A stretch of DNA of 33,051 nt, from NCBI GenBank assembly GCA_022360875.1, contig JAKSBZ010000249.1, positions 1 to 33,051 of the forward strand, given 5' to 3'. This document shows, one piece after another, positions 8,239 to 16,275 of this stretch. Source of the stretch: Cytophagales bacterium (GTDB lineage Bacteria; Bacteroidota; Bacteroidia; Cytophagales; Cyclobacteriaceae). A program made the position numbers and the translations under genes. The stretch's first letter is position 1. The number at the start of each line of letters is the position of its first letter. Under the pieces are notes generated by a model. The model was given only the letters and a program-made list of their open reading frames with translations. It searched no databases and was not told the origin of the DNA.

Positions 8239-10452
8239 CTAATGTAATTCAAGCGATCGGGCTGCGGCAGACTGCTTGCACAAAAAGTGCTTATTGCGGG
8301 CATCAAAAACAATCCGGTCGTACAGCACCGGGACGATATTAACTCCGCGCTTATCGATAACACCGAATCTTCCTCCGCGCTTCACCAGTAAAAAGTCGCC
8401 GATTTCTTCAATAGACTCGTAACGCCGGGCAATCACAGGCATTCCATGGGCATTGTAATACCCGTAAAGTCCCTGGCTCATGCATATGCCGCCTCCTTCT
8501 TTCGTTTTGACAACTTTTTCAAAATCGACATCCACCAGAATGCGTCCCTGCAAATCGATCATCCCGCGGTGTCCGTTACGAGCCACAATGGCTGTTCCGC
8601 CGTGAAAAGGAGACACCTCGTCGTACCAAGGCTGCACAACCAAGCGCTCCAGCTCGTTGACATAGCCCCACTTTCCCTGCAGTTTTACCGGAGCTCTTTT
8701 CTCGCTGTATTCTCCGGCCTGCTGGTAGCGGTTTGCCAGCCGAAGCAGACCGTCCGTATCAATATAACCGTACCGACCGTCCTTGCACACCGGCAGCCAC
8801 GCGCTGCGGCTTGGCACAATAGAGTCCATCTGATGGCGGGTTGTTATCCTGTACTGAAAATTCTTGTCTATCATTTCCACCCTGCTACCCTTCTTCAGCC
8901 CAAACAGCGAATCGAGCTGAACAACATACACACGGTCGTAAGACGCTTCAATTCGAGGCCTTCCGTTTCTGTCCAGTATTCCCGTTTTCTGCTTTTTCCC
9001 AGAATACAAAAAACCAAGAGGATGCAACACCAAAGAATCAGGACTGTAATACAGCTTTTCACCTTCCTGACTCAGTATTGTGTGGCCCCATTGGTTGGAT
9101 ACCAAAAAATTCCCAGCCTGATTAACCTGTATTTCTCCCTGCTGAGGCCTCAGCGCCCATTCATCCTTGGTATTGATATAGCCTTTTTTCCCCCAGTATA
9201 TCACTTTAAAAAGTCCGCGTTCTTCCGCCAGCACCGAATCGTAGCGGCATTCGATCAAAAGGTTTCCGGTGCTTCGGGCCACGCCCCAATGCTCGCCCCG
9301 CCGCACGGCAAAATAACGCCCGTTCAGCGGACAAATCTCCTGGAACTTGTCCGATACAATCCTTCTGTTCAGCACGTCAAACACTTCGGCATACGACATG
9401 CGCCCGTACTGTTCGTTCACCAGAGCGTATTCTCCCATACGCTCGATCTGCTTGAAATGCGGACGCAGAACCCATTGACCGGTTGAATCAACCAAACCGT
9501 AGCTTTCTCCCTTTTTCGCAAGACTCAAACCATACTGAAAGCTCCCAAGACTGTCATAAAACTCGTCCGTTACTTTCTCGCCGCAAGCAGACAGCAGCTG
9601 CGCGCCTCCTTGCACACGCCCCACTAATCGGTAATCATCCAACACCTGCAGTTCTTCATAATGGAGCGTTTGCTTTGTTTCTTTGCCCGGAGTCACAAGC
9701 TTCCACGACGGATACAACACGCCTTCGCCTTTTTCCAGATTTACTGAACGAAACACTGGCTTTTGCAGCACTTGCCCCGAAGCGTCAGAAATGCCGGCTC
9801 TTCCCTGCGAAAAATACACGAATTTAGCGTCTTTACAGGCCGTGATGCTGTCGGCGAAGTTTTCACTAAGCCGTTCACCCGTCCAGCTATAGACAGCAGT
9901 TTTGGCTTGCTGTCCCGTCACAGACAGATAACCGGACCCAAGATCCATAATTTTTTCCTGCACAAAAGGAATCAGCACTTTGCCTTTTGCCGAAACCAAT
10001 CCGTAAAATGCCACATTACCCCGCATGACTTTGGCTATCAGTCTGTCGGGGCCAATTTTTTTCACATCCACCCATTCAAAGTCGTGCAGGATTTTTCCTT
10101 TTGAGCTGATTAGTCCCCACGTCTTGATTTTTTTCCATCTATGAGGCCGGGAAGCCAGAAAAGAACGTTCAGAAGCCGGATAAAGATCCAGATACCGTGA
10201 CTCACAAATCATTTTGTTTTTTGAAGTAACCAGCCCCCACTTGCCGCTAAGCTTATAGCCCGTTACCTTATTCACGAACAGCTCAGATCTGGCCTGAGAC
10301 CAGCCCAGCTCATCGTAAAGCGCGGGAATCAGCACTTTTCCGTTCTCGTCCTTAATTCCCTTCTTGTTGTTTTCCGAAAAAATACGGATTTCTCCCGCAA
10401 AAGCCGACAACGACAACAGGAAACAGCAAAGTAAAACAGCAATTCTGTGCAT
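8239..10452 (-). CDS. Exported WG-repeat protein
   Basis: This 737-residue protein starts with a signal peptide (MHRIAVLLCCFLLSLSAFA) and is built almost entirely of about 16 WG (KWG-type) repeats of roughly 35-50 residues. Recognisable repeat cores include KWGLVTSK, TWGLISSK, FYGLVSAK, SYGLVDSTG, HWGVARSTG, KTGILDRNG, RYGYIDTDG, KWGYVNELE, HRGMIDLQG, LYGYYNAHG and RFGVIDKRG, each usually followed by VLIPxxYDxI-like strands. WG repeats form beta-rich, probably propeller- or solenoid-like folds of unknown biochemical role and are common as periplasmic or surface proteins in Bacteroidota. The ATG at 10452 is placed by the signal peptide. A TAAATTTG -7 box lies about 35 bases upstream. Nothing in the sequence shows its ligand. 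Confidence 0.88.
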   Translation of the reverse strand: MHRIAVLLCCFLLSLSAFAGEIRIFSENNKKGIKDENGKVLIPALYDELGWSQARSELFVNKVTGYKLSGKWGLVTSKNKMICESRYLDLYPASERSFLASRPHRWKKIKTWGLISSKGKILHDFEWVDVKKIGPDRLIAKVMRGNVAFYGLVSAKGKVLIPFVQEKIMDLGSGYLSVTGQQAKTAVYSWTGERLSENFADSITACKDAKFVYFSQGRAGISDASGQVLQKPVFRSVNLEKGEGVLYPSWKLVTPGKETKQTLHYEELQVLDDYRLVGRVQGGAQLLSACGEKVTDEFYDSLGSFQYGLSLAKKGESYGLVDSTGQWVLRPHFKQIERMGEYALVNEQYGRMSYAEVFDVLNRRIVSDKFQEICPLNGRYFAVRRGEHWGVARSTGNLLIECRYDSVLAEERGLFKVIYWGKKGYINTKDEWALRPQQGEIQVNQAGNFLVSNQWGHTILSQEGEKLYYSPDSLVLHPLGFLYSGKKQKTGILDRNGRPRIEASYDRVYVVQLDSLFGLKKGSRVEMIDKNFQYRITTRHQMDSIVPSRSAWLPVCKDGRYGYIDTDGLLRLANRYQQAGEYSEKRAPVKLQGKWGYVNELERLVVQPWYDEVSPFHGGTAIVARNGHRGMIDLQGRILVDVDFEKVVKTKEGGGICMSQGLYGYYNAHGMPVIARRYESIEEIGDFLLVKRGGRFGVIDKRGVNIVPVLYDRIVFDARNKHFLCKQSAAARSLELH

Positions 10453-10486
10453 AGAAAAAAATTTAGGTGGGTTAACCGGTAAGTCG

Positions 10487-10512
10487 CAAATTTAAGCAGA
10501 AGCAGCTGTCAA
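10487..10512 (-). promoter_or_regulatory. Candidate Bacteroidota-type promoter for the WG-repeat gene
   Basis: On the minus strand a TTG (10512-10510) lies 15 bases before TAAATTTG (10494-10487), which matches the TAnnTTTG -7 consensus of Bacteroidota. It sits 35 bases upstream of the ATG at 10452, leaving a leader of about 30 bases. The spacer is short compared with the usual 17-21 bases, so this is a good -7 match with a weaker -33 element. Confidence 0.4.
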
Positions 10513-10592
10513 TCCCAAGAGCAACAAGAAGTATGTTGTTTCCGGGGACTAAAACATTATGTGTCAAAAACTGACTCGGCACCGCGTTTCAG

Positions 10593-11246
10593 TTACTTTT
10601 TGCTGTTTTTCTTTCTTTTCGCATCCTTAAGAAAGCGTATCCAGGCAAAAGGATTCAGATAATTGGAGGTAGGCATCATGTTGGTGTTCCGAATCTGCTC
10701 GAACTGCTGCTTGGTTTGCTGGGAAAAACTGGCCGCCGCGTCGTCGTATCCCAGAGAATACGCACCCTGACGCACCAAATGGCCGCTGGCATTGCCCATT
10801 GTCATGCTGAAATCCATCGAACGCGGCAGCTCCATAGCCAAAACCGCCTTCTTGAATTCTTCTTCAGTCGGGTAAGGCTTTATCTCCAGATCGGGCAAGT
10901 AAAGCGTGTCGTACTTCAGACTCAGGACAAAAGTAATGTCTTTTTTATAGTCCTCGGGCACCTTGTAAGACTTGCGGTGATAACCCACCACGCTGACCAC
11001 CACGCTGTCGCCGGCGACAATAGGCATTGTAAAAAAGCCGTAGTAGTTGGAAGTCGTTCCTCTTCCCGTTTCGGGAATAAAAATGTGCACGCCCGACAGC
11101 GGTTCCCGAGTTTCGTTGTCAACCACCTGCCCGGAAAACTGCAGCACCTTTCCTTTTCTGTGCGTTTGCTTCTTCTGCGCCCAAGCCGGTGCGAATCCCA
11201 ACAACAAAATAAGACCTAAAACAACATATCCTGATCCTGTCCTCAT
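10593..11246 (-). CDS. Exported CarboxypepD_reg-like domain protein
   Basis: The ATG at 11246 gives 217 residues with a signal peptide (MRTGSGYVVLGLILLLGFAPAWA); a start 24 bases further upstream is possible but would extend the signal needlessly. After the signal comes a carboxypeptidase regulatory-like Ig domain: FSGQVVDNETREPLSGVHIFI, then TTSNYYGFFTM, VVVSVVGYHRKSYKV and FVLSLKYD. In Bacteroidota this domain usually forms the N-terminus of TonB-dependent receptors. Here it stands alone with a C-terminal helical and basic segment (RFLKDAKRKKNSKK) and no barrel. It is probably periplasmic or associated with the outer membrane. It is divergent from the ArsR-type gene at 11405 and 140 bases upstream of the WG-repeat gene. 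Confidence 0.82.
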   Translation of the reverse strand: MRTGSGYVVLGLILLLGFAPAWAQKKQTHRKGKVLQFSGQVVDNETREPLSGVHIFIPETGRGTTSNYYGFFTMPIVAGDSVVVSVVGYHRKSYKVPEDYKKDITFVLSLKYDTLYLPDLEIKPYPTEEEFKKAVLAMELPRSMDFSMTMGNASGHLVRQGAYSLGYDDAAASFSQQTKQQFEQIRNTNMMPTSNYLNPFAWIRFLKDAKRKKNSKK

Positions 11247-11373
11247 GCAGATAAATAATTTAATGTACAACGGGTGCTAGCTGAATAACGCCGGCGGACA
11301 AATTAGCGTTTGCATAATTCATAAAAATCCTTTGTCTCAAGCAAATTACTATACATTTTTATTATACTAAAAC

Positions 11374-11381
11374 TATCTTTG
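11374..11381 (+). promoter_or_regulatory. Candidate -7 box for the ArsR-type gene
   Basis: TATCTTTG matches the Bacteroidota TAnnTTTG -7 consensus and lies 23 bases before the ATG at 11405. No clear TTTG is seen at the -33 position, where a T-rich run occurs instead. Confidence 0.35.
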
Positions 11382-11404
11382 TTAAAAATCCTAAACGGCC
11401 TGTT

Positions 11405-11788
11405 ATGCGCTTAAAAAATTTCAGCCTAACTGTAGGCAGCCAAATCTTCAAAGCCCTCTCGGACACTGCGCGAGTGCGTATTCTGTACTTACTGACACAG
11501 AACAAAGAGATGTGCATCTCAGACCTTGAGCTCATACTGGACTTCACGCAGACTAAAACTTCCCGCCACCTCATTTACCTGAAAAACTCCGGACTGCTTA
11601 CCGCCCGCAAAGTCGACCAGTGGGTGTTCTATTCTGTCAAAGACGAAATGCAGGATCTGCTGGGAAAAATGATGGACTTGATGGCCAGGGACCAGCAGCT
11701 GCTCCGGGACCAAAGAACTTTCAAAGTGCTGTATTCGAACCGGGAACTCGCTCTCTACAAGATAAATCACCGGGGCTGGAAAGTTTAA
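11405..11788 (+). CDS. ArsR/SmtB-family winged-helix transcription regulator
   Basis: This 127-residue protein has the ArsR fold: IFKALSDTARVRILYLL (helices 1-2), then the helix-turn-helix SDLELILDFTQTKTSRHLIYL (residues 39-59) and the wing SGLLTARKVDQWVFYSV. The segment that carries ELCVCDL in arsenic and cadmium sensors reads EMCISDL here, with a single Cys (Cys37), so the classic two-Cys alpha-3 metal site is incomplete. The C-terminal helix (MMDLMARDQQLLRDQ) is a typical dimerisation helix. It is the nearest regulator to the metal efflux operon, but it lies about 4 kb away and is separated by three genes, so a link is only possible. It is divergent from the CarboxypepD_reg gene. Confidence 0.88.
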   Translation: MRLKNFSLTVGSQIFKALSDTARVRILYLLTQNKEMCISDLELILDFTQTKTSRHLIYLKNSGLLTARKVDQWVFYSVKDEMQDLLGKMMDLMARDQQLLRDQRTFKVLYSNRELALYKINHRGWKV

Positions 11789-11883
11789 CGGAATCAAGCG
11801 CTGATTCCAACCCAACGCGTCCATAATGCTCGGAGGAAACAAACAGGGCTCCGACAACTATTCATAGCAACTATCCTTGGGAT

Positions 11884-14595
11884 TCACCCTTCAACCTCCG
11901 CGGCGCCTTCGTCATACTCAAAAAACGGCTGAGCTTCGGAAGCAAGCTTAAACGTGACTACTACACGGCAAAAAGGCCCCAAATGATCTGCTATGAATTG
12001 CGCGCGCTGAAACAAATCCTTTTGCATTTCACCGAACACTTCCCCCGCATCGGAATAAAATCCGAAAATTTCCTCACCGCAGGGGAGCCATGCCAGTCTG
12101 TTCTTCCGGATAGTAAAATAAAAAATATCCACACTCACGTGCATTCCCGTTTTCTTGTCCCTGATGCTGGCAAACCCTGTTTTTGAAAGATTCGGATAAC
12201 CAAACAGTTCCGCGAGCTCGCTTTCATTGAAAAAAAAGGAGTCCGTCTTTTGTTTGAACAGCCTCATAGCAGACCAGCCCTGATCAATGGCAACCCATGA
12301 ACGGACCATTTGAGGATCAGTCCACAGAACCGGATGATTCTGTTTTCTGTTCGCATTGTATATCTCAACGCCTTTGCGCACCCAGCGTTTTATTGTCTGG
12401 TCTCCGGAATCGTTGAAATACGCTTTGCGTTTTTGGGCGGCAATCAGCGCCAGGTGAACAGACAAAGCCAGTAAATTTGACGTAGGAATAGGCGACTGCA
12501 CTGTTAATATTCCTTCATCCTTCCTAATCTTTTCTGCAGAAGCATGACACAGCTCTGAAAGTTCGCGCTCGAAAGCTGTTAAATTTTCAGGATGGCCATT
12601 GAACACATATTTATGAAAAAGCTTCGCCTTTTTTCCCTCCTGATGCACAAGAAATCCATTGAGATCAGCTGGCCGAACCATAACCGCCTGGCTTCCCAGA
12701 AAATTGCCTGCCGTTGGAGACGAAGCAATCATCGGCTGCTGAAAATACTGGCTCTGGTCATTCCCGGGCTTTTGAGGCTCTTGCACAGGCGACAAGACTA
12801 CACGAACGAACTCCTTGTCTTTCAAATAATTAGCAGCAGACTGCGCTTGTTCGTACCACTGTTTTTTTTCTTTTTGAAATTCCGTAATACTGGGATAAAA
12901 AGCAGAAAGCAACAGCTCTTCATTGTCAAACTGAAGAGGAAATCCGTGGGATTTTACAATAAAAAAATTCAGCGCAACATTTTTTTCTTTTAACACCGGC
13001 AATCGCCCGGGGGGCGCCTGCATCCGTTCGCTCCCCGCAGCAGGCTGACCAAAAAGAGCCTGCGCTTCGCTATCAGCGGTTTTATGCAGCATGCCGCTGT
13101 CCGACAAAACGATTGACGATGCTTTACCAAATTTATCCCGCATCAATTCAACGGATTTCCGTGCGAGCATTTTCTCTCTGTAAAATTCTGCAGGCAAACG
13201 GAAACCGCTGCATACTCCCGCCAGCAAAAGGGCGAGCTGAAGCGACAGCTTGTTGGCAAATGCCCGAATGGGAGGAGATTCCGAAGACAGAATGTTTCTC
13301 TTTTCCAAAAAACTCAGCCCTTCTTCTACAGACATTTTTGAAAGTACAAAATACCCCTTTTGCTCACTGGACAAAGAGGCTTTGGCGTAAAAATCAGCAG
13401 GTTCTGAAAATGGATCCTGAGAAAAATCCTGAGGATGAGGATGAGACGATATGCGCTTCTCTTTTTTCTCATCCTGAAGCTTTACATAATCCGAACGAAC
13501 CGCGGTTTGGAAGGAAGGCGCGTCCTTCTTCTCCGGCTGAGAACTTCCGGTTTTTAACCAGCTCGTCTCCAAGCCAAACTGCTCCAGCGGCGGCAAGCCG
13601 GCTTCCCGGCGCAAGTCCCGGAGAAAAGCAAACTGACCGTGCACGTCTTCCGGATGGCAGGGAGTGCACAGCGCTTGCCTAACTTCGCGAAGCATCAAAG
13701 CAAAACGCAAATAACGAGGCTCCGGACTATACAGCTCGCTGGACTGCAGGGTTCCAATGCGGGCAAATACATCCGAATCGTCCCCGACTACCGGAAAACT
13801 AAACGCATAATGGTCTTTTTTCGGACGGCTGAGCATGGTGTTTATACGATCAAAAGCATCGGCGAAACTCTGCGGACTGAATGCTTCAGAAGATGGATAA
13901 ACCAACAGTTTGACTCCATTTTCAGCCAGCGTTTCATTCAGCTCAGCAAGCAGCCGCGTGCCCGCAGCAGTGGAGGCCATCCGCCACAGCATTCCCTTAA
14001 GCAAAGAAGCTCCAGCAACGAAGCGTTTTCCTTCCGCATCACCGTCCCGGTCTTTGATTTCAATATTTCCTCCGGAACGAAAACCCAGCCAGCGCATGTC
14101 ATTCGGTATGGCTTCCAGTAAGGGATTCTGCAGAACATTTCCTCTTTTCTGGTTATCCGGAAAGCCAAAGCCGACATCGGACAAGTACAGATCGGACCAT
14201 GCGGAAGGCAGCTGATTGATCAGCTCCAAAAGCAGCCGATGCTCTTCTTCCATATGCTCTTGCTCTCCTAAAAGCGGCACATCTTTGATTGCCTTGCAAA
14301 CCAATCCTTCAATAGCGCGAAGACACTGCATCTGTTGAAGAAAATTCTCCTCAAAACTTTGGTCAAAGCCTTTCCATCTGTCCCGCTGCATCTTCCGGTG
14401 TTCGGACTGAAAATGCTCCAAACGCTCCAGCTGCGCATGCACTTCACTCAACGCTTTTTCAGCGGCGGAAGAACAAGCAGGAAGCATTCTTCGGCGAAGC
14501 TCCTGCGCCTTCATCATGGCCTGAATAAGCTTACGGGATTGAAAAGCGGAATGCTTTTGCCTGCCGCGGCGTTTAACTGAAGTGTGAAATAGCAT
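11884..14595 (-). CDS. Large protein of unknown function with a possible degenerate M91-type peptidase domain
   Basis: This 903-residue protein has no signal peptide or membrane segment. Residues 20-125 are helical and rich in Gln, Glu and Arg. Residues about 190-310 run VAGASLLKGMLWRMASTAAGTRLLAELN, then VKLLVYPSSEAFSPQSF, then EPRYLRFALMLREVRQALC. This resembles the layout of NleD-like (M91) zinc peptidases, in which a Gly-Leu-Leu helix pair precedes an HExxH helix, but here the expected HExxH reads REVRQ (303-307), so zinc binding would be lost. Residues about 330-430 are low in complexity and rich in Lys, Ser and Pro. The C-terminal half (about 450-903) is not recognised. The M91 likeness is my inference from pattern only. 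The gene is 45 bases downstream of the DJ-1/PfpI gene on the same strand. It could be a secreted effector-type protein or a lineage-specific protein. Confidence 0.6.
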   Translation of the reverse strand: MLFHTSVKRRGRQKHSAFQSRKLIQAMMKAQELRRRMLPACSSAAEKALSEVHAQLERLEHFQSEHRKMQRDRWKGFDQSFEENFLQQMQCLRAIEGLVCKAIKDVPLLGEQEHMEEEHRLLLELINQLPSAWSDLYLSDVGFGFPDNQKRGNVLQNPLLEAIPNDMRWLGFRSGGNIEIKDRDGDAEGKRFVAGASLLKGMLWRMASTAAGTRLLAELNETLAENGVKLLVYPSSEAFSPQSFADAFDRINTMLSRPKKDHYAFSFPVVGDDSDVFARIGTLQSSELYSPEPRYLRFALMLREVRQALCTPCHPEDVHGQFAFLRDLRREAGLPPLEQFGLETSWLKTGSSQPEKKDAPSFQTAVRSDYVKLQDEKKEKRISSHPHPQDFSQDPFSEPADFYAKASLSSEQKGYFVLSKMSVEEGLSFLEKRNILSSESPPIRAFANKLSLQLALLLAGVCSGFRLPAEFYREKMLARKSVELMRDKFGKASSIVLSDSGMLHKTADSEAQALFGQPAAGSERMQAPPGRLPVLKEKNVALNFFIVKSHGFPLQFDNEELLLSAFYPSITEFQKEKKQWYEQAQSAANYLKDKEFVRVVLSPVQEPQKPGNDQSQYFQQPMIASSPTAGNFLGSQAVMVRPADLNGFLVHQEGKKAKLFHKYVFNGHPENLTAFERELSELCHASAEKIRKDEGILTVQSPIPTSNLLALSVHLALIAAQKRKAYFNDSGDQTIKRWVRKGVEIYNANRKQNHPVLWTDPQMVRSWVAIDQGWSAMRLFKQKTDSFFFNESELAELFGYPNLSKTGFASIRDKKTGMHVSVDIFYFTIRKNRLAWLPCGEEIFGFYSDAGEVFGEMQKDLFQRAQFIADHLGPFCRVVVTFKLASEAQPFFEYDEGAAEVEG

Positions 14596-14640
14596 AAAAC
14601 TAAACGACTCCCTAATTTTAGACCAACTGTCAAGGGAAAA

Positions 14641-15219
14641 CTATTCGCTCCAAACCCCGTTTTTGAACAGTTGAAACCATTTTTCCAAATCCTTACCGTC
14701 AAACAGTCCGATTGCCCTGAAAATTTCTCTTGCGAATTCAACCGGAGCTATTCCGCATGCTGTAATCACGTTTTTGTCCGCCGCGGCAAACGAATGCTGG
14801 TAATTCTCTTCTCCGCAGTATTGCTGAGCGATTCCCTTCAGGTAATTCAAATCATTGCTGGTATGCTTTAAATTGTTCAGAATGCCCAGTTGACCGAGAA
14901 AAACAGTGGCGGCGCAAATTCCGGCAACCGGCTTTCCGCTCTCAAAAAGCTCTCTTGTCAGTTCTCCAAGCTCGTCATTGTCCCCCTTTTCCCAAGCTGT
15001 TCCGCCGGGAAGAATCAGCATGTCCACATCCTCCGCTCCGAAATCTTTGAGCGATACCGACGGAGTTACGGGCAACCCGCCCATAGAAAGGACCGGGCCA
15101 CCGTTTTTCGAAAAATACACCAATTCATGCGCTCCGCTTTTATTTATTTCCGGAGTAACATACGAGATTTCCCAATCAGAAAATCCGTCAAACAGAAATA
15201 CAAAAATCTTCTTTTTCAT
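14641..15219 (-). CDS. DJ-1/PfpI-family protein (class I glutamine amidotransferase-like)
   Basis: This 192-residue protein has the DJ-1/PfpI fold: the start KKIFVFLFDGFSDWEISY with the conserved acidic residue (Glu17), the DMLILPGGTAWE strand-turn, and the nucleophile elbow AGICAATVFLG with Cys102, followed by His119 in LKHTSN. These give the Cys/Glu pair and a nearby His of the family. Members act as glyoxalases, deglycases, chaperones or peptidases, or in stress responses; the sequence does not decide which. The length matches single-domain members (about 180-200 residues). It is first on the minus strand before the 903-residue gene, with 45 bases between them, and has a good upstream promoter candidate. 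Confidence 0.9.
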   Translation of the reverse strand: MKKKIFVFLFDGFSDWEISYVTPEINKSGAHELVYFSKNGGPVLSMGGLPVTPSVSLKDFGAEDVDMLILPGGTAWEKGDNDELGELTRELFESGKPVAGICAATVFLGQLGILNNLKHTSNDLNYLKGIAQQYCGEENYQHSFAAADKNVITACGIAPVEFAREIFRAIGLFDGKDLEKWFQLFKNGVWSE

Positions 15220-15279
15220 GTGTTGCTAAAAATTGAATTAAATCAGCCCGGAAAGGCTAAAAAAAATATTTTACTAAAA

Positions 15280-15309
15280 CAAATTTAGCAAAACAATTGA
15301 AACATCAAA
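15280..15309 (-). promoter_or_regulatory. Candidate Bacteroidota-type promoter for the DJ-1/PfpI gene
   Basis: On the minus strand TTTG (15309-15306), an 18-base spacer and TAAATTTG (15287-15280) match both elements of the Bacteroidota promoter with normal spacing. The start codon is about 60 bases downstream (15219). This is the best two-part match seen in the window. Confidence 0.5.
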
Positions 15310-15476
15310 CTTTCAGGACAATCGCATATTGAATTCCCACTAAAAAAATGTCCCCGCCAGTAATAGAACAATGGCCTAAGCAACGCTAAACTTTTTCCGA
15401 CATTAAGCTCGGAAAATTCCGGGTAAACTGCCGCCGCTTAAAAAAATCAATATCCTTGGCAATCAAAACCAGGCTA

Positions 15477-15992
15477 TTAACCTGGGTTTTGCCATTGAGC
15501 AACTTTCATTTGGGGCATATGGCATGTTTTGATAGCTTCTTTTATAAAATCCTTGTTGCCTGACTTAAAAAAATGCAAATACTTCTCTATCTTGCTAAGA
15601 GGCAACAGACACCCGACACTGTTCTTTGTTTTTGCTAGGCAGTCTGGAACTTTATCAATACTTTCAGAATGAACTGTTTCCCGCCCAGCGTTACCACGAT
15701 ACATTACTGGTACATTGTGTTTTTCAACAATAGGCTTGAGAGTTATTCTATCACAGAGAATTAATAGTTCATCCTTTCTTACTTGAATACAATATTCATG
15801 TCCTGTATTAAAACGAATGAAATTGCCATTCTTATCAAGATTTAAATTCCATTTTTGATTGTTAAGAAAGTCAGCATAACTGATGGCCTCAATCAAAAAA
15901 TCCATCAGCTCAACTCTGGTCTGCTGATTAGGAAGCAATTTTTCGAAAACCGCCTTAGCATCTTCAGCACTGTTTCTGTCAATTATCGCCAT
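15477..15992 (-). CDS. Unrecognised 171-residue protein, AT-rich orphan
   Basis: The frame encodes a soluble protein without signal peptide or membrane segment: MAIIDRNSAEDAKAVFEKL, a central beta-rich part (KWNLNLDKNGNFIRFN, GHEYCIQVRKDELLIL), and a C-terminal part with VGCLLPLSKIEKYLHFF and KDFIKEAIKTC. I do not recognise the family with confidence. The middle loosely recalls N-terminal modules found beside HNH-type nucleases in Bacteroidota, but no nuclease motif is present. The DNA is more AT-rich than the neighbours, the gene stands alone with about 250-280 bases of empty sequence on each side, and no partner is evident, so it may be an acquired or lineage-specific gene. Confidence 0.6.
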   Translation of the reverse strand: MAIIDRNSAEDAKAVFEKLLPNQQTRVELMDFLIEAISYADFLNNQKWNLNLDKNGNFIRFNTGHEYCIQVRKDELLILCDRITLKPIVEKHNVPVMYRGNAGRETVHSESIDKVPDCLAKTKNSVGCLLPLSKIEKYLHFFKSGNKDFIKEAIKTCHMPQMKVAQWQNPG

Positions 15993-16239
15993 TTAGTTTC
16001 ATGCCATTTTAAATACCCCTAGAAAAACTCAGATTTCGCCCTCACTCACCCTTCTTTTATTTAAATCAAAAACCAAACTTTCAACATAAATATCACATCT
16101 AATCCGTGAATTCCAAATTCATCTAAATGATTTTTTATATGTGAAAAATATTGATTTACAGCCACATTACCTTTCGCGCTATTTATACCCAATCTAAATA
16201 AATATGCGTCCGGTCATAGAAAAAACGCAGCCTGTTCCT

Positions 16240-16247
16240 TATTTTTG
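16240..16247 (+). promoter_or_regulatory. Candidate -7 box for the PepSY-type gene
   Basis: TATTTTTG matches TAnnTTTG and ends 28 bases before the ATG at 16276, a normal distance. No TTTG is visible at the expected -33 position. Confidence 0.3.
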
Positions 16248-16275
16248 ACTCATACCAAACCAAAAGTAGCGGGAA

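Noticed and set aside
8446-9486. 346-codon plus-strand frame opposite the WG-repeat gene
   Set aside because: It is antisense to a clear WG-repeat protein, lacks recognisable domains and is explained by codon structure of the real gene.
11790-11808. Inverted repeat GGAATCA, 5 bases, TGATTCC right after the ArsR-type gene
   Set aside because: Short stem with no T tract; could be a weak terminator or chance, not enough to list.
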